Source: Polyodon spathula (Eukaryota > Chordata > Actinopteri > Acipenseriformes > Polyodontidae). From it: DNA of 64,000 nucleotides. The stretch covers positions 94,590,560-94,654,559 of the forward strand of contig NC_054536.1 in NCBI RefSeq assembly GCF_017654505.1, given 5' to 3'. Every line of letters begins with the position of its first letter. Position 1 is the stretch's first letter. A model generated the notes under the pieces. That model saw only the letters and a program-made list of their open reading frames with translations. It did no database searches and had not been told where the DNA came from. The translations under genes were made by a program, and so were the position numbers. Shown here in pieces: positions 59,465 through 64,000 of this stretch.

Positions 59465-60893
59465 TTTTTTACCATGGCAATGTACTCAAGACTCAGTCAC
59501 CAACATTGCTGTTAACTATTTGATAGCTACAATTCTTATATCCATTAGCTATTCATACATCGCATTTGCACCTCGCTTTCCTACATAGATGGACTCTCAT
59601 CCTTAATTACCCTATTGATAAGCTTGTAACATTGATTGATAAGCTTGTAACATTGATGCCCTTTATGTTTGATGCCCTTTTTTGTTTGAACCATACATAC
59701 CCTCCAAATTACCTTTCATTCAACATTGTACCCCATTTTACTTCAGACAACTTGAATGATGGCACTTTTTAAAAATGTTATTACTATTCTCCATAGGATA
59801 CTCTTAAAACTAGAAGTCACATGTGCCACATCTTAATGTGATTGTCTTGCGTTATTCAATTATGAATAATCTTGCATTATTCACTATAATTACTTTTTTT
59901 TTTTTTTTTTAAGATCAGCTTTTCTCAAAAAGGATCTGTATGGTTTAAATCTCTTAAATTCTGGCCCAAATCCATGTATGGTTATATTATGTACAATAAC
60001 AATCCAGGTCATTTTATACCTGGTAAAAAGCATAGGGAATCGTTACTATCGTAGCTACCAATGAGGCAATTATTACAGTATGTCCTGGGATTTTCAGAGC
60101 AGATCTAGATTCTTTGGTAGGGTGGAGAAAGCTGCAAACTAGACTAGCAACTACTTGGAATAACCTTGCAAAGCCATGCATGGGTTTCGGACAGTCTCCT
60201 TTTATTTCTAACCAATATAATTGATGTCAATTTATCTTTGTCACTTTCGGTGTGAGAAATAGTATTAATGCAGCACCTTGCCTGCATACACTTAGTTTCT
60301 TTCACTGTACGACTGGAATATTTTAATTGCAAGTGGGAATTGAGGGGGTCTAGTCAGCCTAACAATTCAAGCAGGGGCCATGCCTTCAACTCACTTTTAC
60401 TGTGATCATTTATTTCCAGGTAAAATGGGACTCATTAAAGTACACTTGTCTTTCCTGGGATTATATTTTGGACCACAAGTCTCTTGGAGACATGGCAGAA
60501 TGTGATTAACTAACTTCAAGAGTGTGAAACCGCAGTCTATTTACAGTTCTGCTGCCCTGGAGTAAATTGCAAAGGATGTCATTGGGGACTTTGTGCAATT
60601 TGTATGTCTTTTTAATTCGCCTGAAGGACCCAGTAAAAAAGTTTAAAATGGCACGCCTTTTAAAAAAAATAAAATAAAGAACCATTGCTTAACTTCACTA
60701 ACGGCATCAATAGAAACATCCAGAACAAAGGTAGTTTGTGTTATAATAAATCATGAATCCAGTTAACATTAGAATGATTATAAAGTAGTTTCCTTATCCC
60801 TTTTTCCTCATTCCCTATTCAATAAGGAAAAAAGAAATAACTAACATTTCCTTATTCCCCTTTCAACTCAGATAGGGGAAAAAAGAAATCAAC
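59464..60893. other. No gene seen; short tandem duplication
   Basis: ATTGATAAGCTTGTAAC occurs twice at 59614-59651 with a 21-bp period. A T-run lies near 59888. No gene was recognised. Confidence 0.4.
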
Positions 60894-61394
60894 TAGTTCC
60901 CTTTCAATTCGAAGATGACCAGCAACCAATACTTTTGGGATATGCCTGCCACAGGTCAGGTATTTACTGAACATTTTATGTCAGAGCTGCTCCAGGGAGT
61001 GACATCCTCAGTCCCGCCTCCCGAGCTCACTTCCTTTTTTGCTTCTCACAATCATGTAGGTATACAAACCTCTCCAGTTGCTGTGATTGTGTCTGTGTGA
61101 AAAAGATCTCACTCGAGTTTTTCTGGAGTTTTGCAATATTTATATTGCTGGAAGTCAGCTTACCACTTCCGCTTAATCATAAACTCAGCATTGCTATAAA
61201 CACTGCACAATGGCGCTTCATCAAATAGTTGCTAAGACCGCTTGGGGTTAAACGGACAGCCCAGCTTGCTTCCTTAGAAGGTGTGGGAGCACTGGACTTG
61301 GCGGAATTTCCACAAGTGGACTCGACCATTGCGAGCTCCTCTAGGGGGTCTACCTAAAGACCCTGCATGCCCTAATGGTGAATGAAGGGTAATG

Positions 61395-62060
61395 GAGACA
61401 CATTAAAGAAAGCATATGCGGCGGAAGCACAAGTCACATGCCACACGTCTAGCCAATATGGCAGGTCTCTTGACGGTGTACCTGGATGGAGTACTGTAGT
61501 CGGCGCCCCTACCTAAACCGGTCGCTTCAGAGCTGCGCTCTGGCTTCCAAGGACTAGCCCTGGGCCCGAGCCTGGCAAGCCTCATGGTAGCTCGCAGACA
61601 GCTTGGCTGTCCCAAGCGAGGGTCCCTGATGAGAATGCGTCAGCATTGCTTGATGCGCCAATATCCCTGGCCATACTTTTCGACCAGTGGTAGATGAATT
61701 GCTGCAGCGCTCCCACTGAGAGCACAAAGTGTCTTATCAGGTAGCCTCAATGCTCCCTTCCCGTACTCTGCACTCTTGCGTCACACAGTGACTCAGACAG
61801 TCCCGATCCCCACTGTTCCGCATGAAAACCTGAGGCAGCTAACAGTGAGGCCCACCCGTAGCGATCGGAGGGCAACGAACGTGGGATCCCAGCGCAACAG
61901 CGATCTCGGAGGCAGTTCCAACACCGCCCCAGACAGCCCCCACAGCGGGCCCCATCCCAGCCTCAACAGCCCCAGCATGGCTCCTGAAGGCTTGTGGCCT
62001 CAGACCCAATCCTTCTCACAACACCATTCAGTATTAGGCACACGTGTATCTCAGACAACT
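61395..62060 (+). pseudogene. DIRS gag-like relic
   Basis: Around 61405 the plus strand reads KKAYAAEAQVTCH, and around 61600-61670 LSQARVPDENASALLDAPIS. Both are recurrent in fish DIRS gag proteins, by memory. A frame change follows near 61730. The next frame, MRHTVTQTVPIPTVPHENLR at 61776, passes into a Pro/Ser-rich tail up to a stop at 62064. This is the expected low-complexity end of gag. The start of the gene is obscured by stops between 60915 and 61390. Confidence 0.6.
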
Positions 62061-62087
62061 GGGTGATCGCCACCATACACACCGGTT

Positions 62088-62840
62088 ATGCACTTCAGTT
62101 CGGTGCAGGTCCTCCTCCTTTCGAGGGATCATGATTACATCCGTGAGCAACCCTGTCTAGGTCTCAGCCCTCAAACAAGAAGTAGCTTCATTATTTCTCA
62201 AGCAAGCCGTCCACTTCCCAAGGAGGGGTTCTACTCTACATATGTTTTGTTGCCAAAGAAGGATGAGGAGTATGCCCCATCCTAGACTTGAGACACCTCA
62301 ATAGGCTCTTGATGGAGAGTAGATTAAAAAATGATCAGACACCATCATATTCTTCAATCTGTCCAACCAGGTGACTGGCTTACCACAGTGGATGACCTTA
62401 TCTCTTGCCCTATAGTAGTTATTTTACAAGTCCTGCAAGAGCTACTAGAGGCAGGTAAATCCCCATCTATGCTGAAAGTGTACTTGGCAGCCATATCTGC
62501 ATGCCATGTCCCCGTAAACTCGGACACCAGGCGCTCCTGTCCTGATGACCCGTTTTATCAAGGGTGCTCGGCAGTTATGTCCTACTGAAAAGGACACCAT
62601 CCTCTAGTGGAGTCTAGATGTGGTTTTGGAAGCTCTCACCAAGCTGTTCACTCTACCAGAGTTGTGGCTACGTCATGGGCCCTCTCTAGAGGAGATTCAT
62701 TGACTGACATTTGTACTGTGGCTAGCTGGGCTACACCGCCTACATTCATCAGGTTCTACCGGCTTAATGTGGTAGATCTCTCTATGACTTCATTAGACAC
62801 AAGGGTCCTTGAGATTGCACGCTCACATCACCAACACTAG
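62088..62840 (+). pseudogene. DIRS reverse transcriptase start fused to tyrosine recombinase end
   Basis: At 62220-62270 the frame reads KEGFYSTYVLLPKKD, the first RT block of DIRS. In another frame it continues CPILDLRHLNRLLMES, and then LQSVQPGDWLTTVD. Straight after TVD, near 62395, the reading becomes SCPIVVILQVLQELLEAG and SPSMLKVYLAAISACHVP, which belong to the N-terminal half of the tyrosine recombinase. The RT palm, the RNase H and more are missing at this join. After a stop at 62586 and a frame change, the C-terminal part shows HSTRVVATSWALSRGD and WATPPTFIRFYRL. These retain the HxxR pair and the nucleophilic Tyr. Confidence 0.75.
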
Positions 62841-62962
62841 TTTTGCAGTAGCAAGATGTCTTGCGTCTGCTGTCTCTTCTCACACTCCCTCACAACGACT
62901 TTTGTATACTTCTCCCAAAAGAATTTGGTTGGTGGTTGTCTTCAAATTGAAAGGGAACGTTA

Positions 62963-63191
62963 GGTTATGGATGTAACTCCGATGTAACCCTACACTTAAC
63001 TTCTGCTAGTAAATATTTACCATTACAATCCCATGGACCTCAAACCAACCGATAATGTTTGGAATAAACTTGAGCCTCATATTCCTCATCAGACTCCTCT
63101 GACTGTTTCAGTACTAGTTTCAGCAATTGCTTTTGTATACCCGGTGTCCCTTGATTCCATTAGAAGGGTTACTTATTTTAGTGGGATGATT
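62963..63191. other. No gene seen
   Basis: DNA between the DIRS right end and the LTR candidate. GCAATTGCTTTTGTATACCC near 63122 lies in an open frame without a recognised domain. Confidence 0.35.
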
Positions 63192-63661
63192 CTGTGGCAG
63201 GAAATGGCGTCACAGTGACGTCAGACCAGAAGGAGGAATAAAAACACAGAGGTAGGTAACTGCAGTTCAAAGGCGCAGCGCGTGCTGTTTAAAAGTTTGA
63301 ACAAAAATACACACTTGCTCACAATGCACAAAAATAAAATAATAAACAAAACAAGTCACAAACACAAAATATGATCAGGCTGGGCAATAACCTTCACTGA
63401 TCTTTATTTTTAAATTTTCATTCTCCTCCGTACACCTCTTCGGAGTGCAGAGAGCTGCAGGTATTTATGCAGGTGACCATCTCCCGATTAGCAATAAATT
63501 AATCACTTAATTACTTTGGGAGATGGCCACCTTCTGCACAAGTTTTTAATGTGGATGGGGCTTCCCATCCACAATGCAAAACATATACAAAACAAACCGC
63601 ATGGCCACGGCGTCATATATACAAATATAAAACAATAAACAAAACACACGGCGGTTCGCCG

Positions 63662-63663
<2 letters not shown>
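63192..63663 (-). mobile_element. Candidate LTR
   Basis: TGTGGCAGGAAATGGCG at the left would be the CA-type end of a minus-strand LTR. On that strand CATAAATACCTGCAGCTCTC near 63455 looks like a TATA box with a start region, and AATAAAGATCAG near 63400 like a poly(A) signal. The other boundary merges with a TA microsatellite, and no target duplication could be seen. Confidence 0.4.
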
Positions 63664-63732
<69 letters not shown>

Positions 63733-63734
63733 TA
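63664..63734. repeat. (TA)n(CA)n microsatellite
   Basis: TA units pass into CA units, then ATA directly precedes the Tc1 terminus. Confidence 0.96.
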
Positions 63735-64000
63735 CAGTACTGTGCAAAAGTTTTAGGCAGATGTGAAAAAATGCTGTAAAGTAAGAATGCTTTCAAAAAT
63801 AGTCATGTTAATAGTTTATATTTATCAATTAACTAAATGCAAAGTGAGTGAACAGAAGAAAAATTTAAATCAAATCCATATTTGGTGTGACCACCCTTTG
63901 CCTTCAAAACAGCATCAATTCTTCTAGGTACACTTGCACAAAGTCAGGGATTTTGTAGGCATATAGTCAGGTGTATGATTAAACAATTATACCAAACATG
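63735..64000 (+). mobile_element. Tc1 family B element, copy 2, cut by the window end
   Basis: CAGTACTGTGCAAAAGTTTT and the following 260 bp match the reverse complement of the right end of the element at 31580-33169, including CTTCTAGGTACACTTGCACA and TATAGTCAGGTGTATGATTA. The transposase start should therefore lie beyond the window on the plus strand. Confidence 0.9.

Larger units (their letters stand above)
60894..62962 (+). mobile_element. DIRS retrotransposon relic with inverted terminal repeats
   Basis: The left end reads GTTCCCTTTCAATTCGAAGA and continues TGACCAGCAACCAA. The reversed right end reads GTTCCCTTTCAATTTGAAGA and continues CAACCACCAACCAA, with CTTTTGGGA closing both. Inverted ends of about 45 bp together with gag, reverse transcriptase and tyrosine recombinase fragments identify a DIRS element. 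At 2.07 kb it is far shorter than complete DIRS elements, so large internal parts are missing. Confidence 0.85.

Overview
The window looks like vertebrate, most likely ray-finned fish, genomic DNA. It is AT-rich and full of (TA)n, (CA)n and (AAT)n microsatellites. It mixes decayed L1, L2 and CR1-type LINEs, Ty3/gypsy-type LTRs, a DIRS retrotransposon, and Tc1, Harbinger, hAT and piggyBac DNA transposons. The CR1-type LINE with a TTCTTATG tail, occurring next to a MIR-like SINE, made me think of a non-teleost fish such as a sturgeon, paddlefish or gar. That is memory-based inference, not proof. I found no intact host protein-coding gene, rRNA, tRNA or CRISPR array. Almost every recognisable coding segment is a broken transposon gene.

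Layout. 0-6 kb: L1 ORF2 relic (minus), CR1-type LINE tail (plus), gypsy integrase relic (plus), L2-type 3' tail. 6-16 kb: mostly featureless DNA with microsatellites and one promoter-like GC-richer stretch near 13.2 kb. 16.4-22 kb: fold-back MITE, a two-ORF transposon relic of a family I cannot name (minus, 16.9-19.5 kb), an internally deleted Harbinger element with terminal inverted repeats, and a hAT C-terminus. 22-29.3 kb: L2-clade reverse transcriptase relic, a possible piggyBac-like first exon, a LINE C-terminus and a second CR1-type LINE. 29.3-34.4 kb: a Tc1 element carrying a nested piggyBac-type MITE, a second complete Tc1 element, and a 25-copy satellite of about 44 bp. 35.7-42.4 kb: a solo LTR with target duplication, a Tc1 relic, a MIR-like SINE, two more LTR candidates and a hammerhead-like hairpin. 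42.4-49.2 kb: Tc1 inside Tc1, a third Tc1 family, and a piggyBac/LINE mosaic with a 29-bp perfect inverted repeat. 49.8-53.3 kb: a hAT-type element with target duplication, a tRNA-derived SINE and a complete Tc1 element. 53.3-60.9 kb: mostly featureless, with a 49-bp minisatellite. 60.9-64 kb: a DIRS relic with inverted terminal repeats, an LTR candidate, and the start of another Tc1 copy running off the window.

The genes do not form a pathway. The window is best read as layered transposon insertions. At least seven Tc1 families are present, several of them abutting (TA)n tracts, as expected for transposons that integrate at TA. Two nestings are clear from the sequence: a TTAA-flanked MITE inside a Tc1 transposase start, with a related empty site 14 kb away, and one Tc1 inside another with a duplicated TA.
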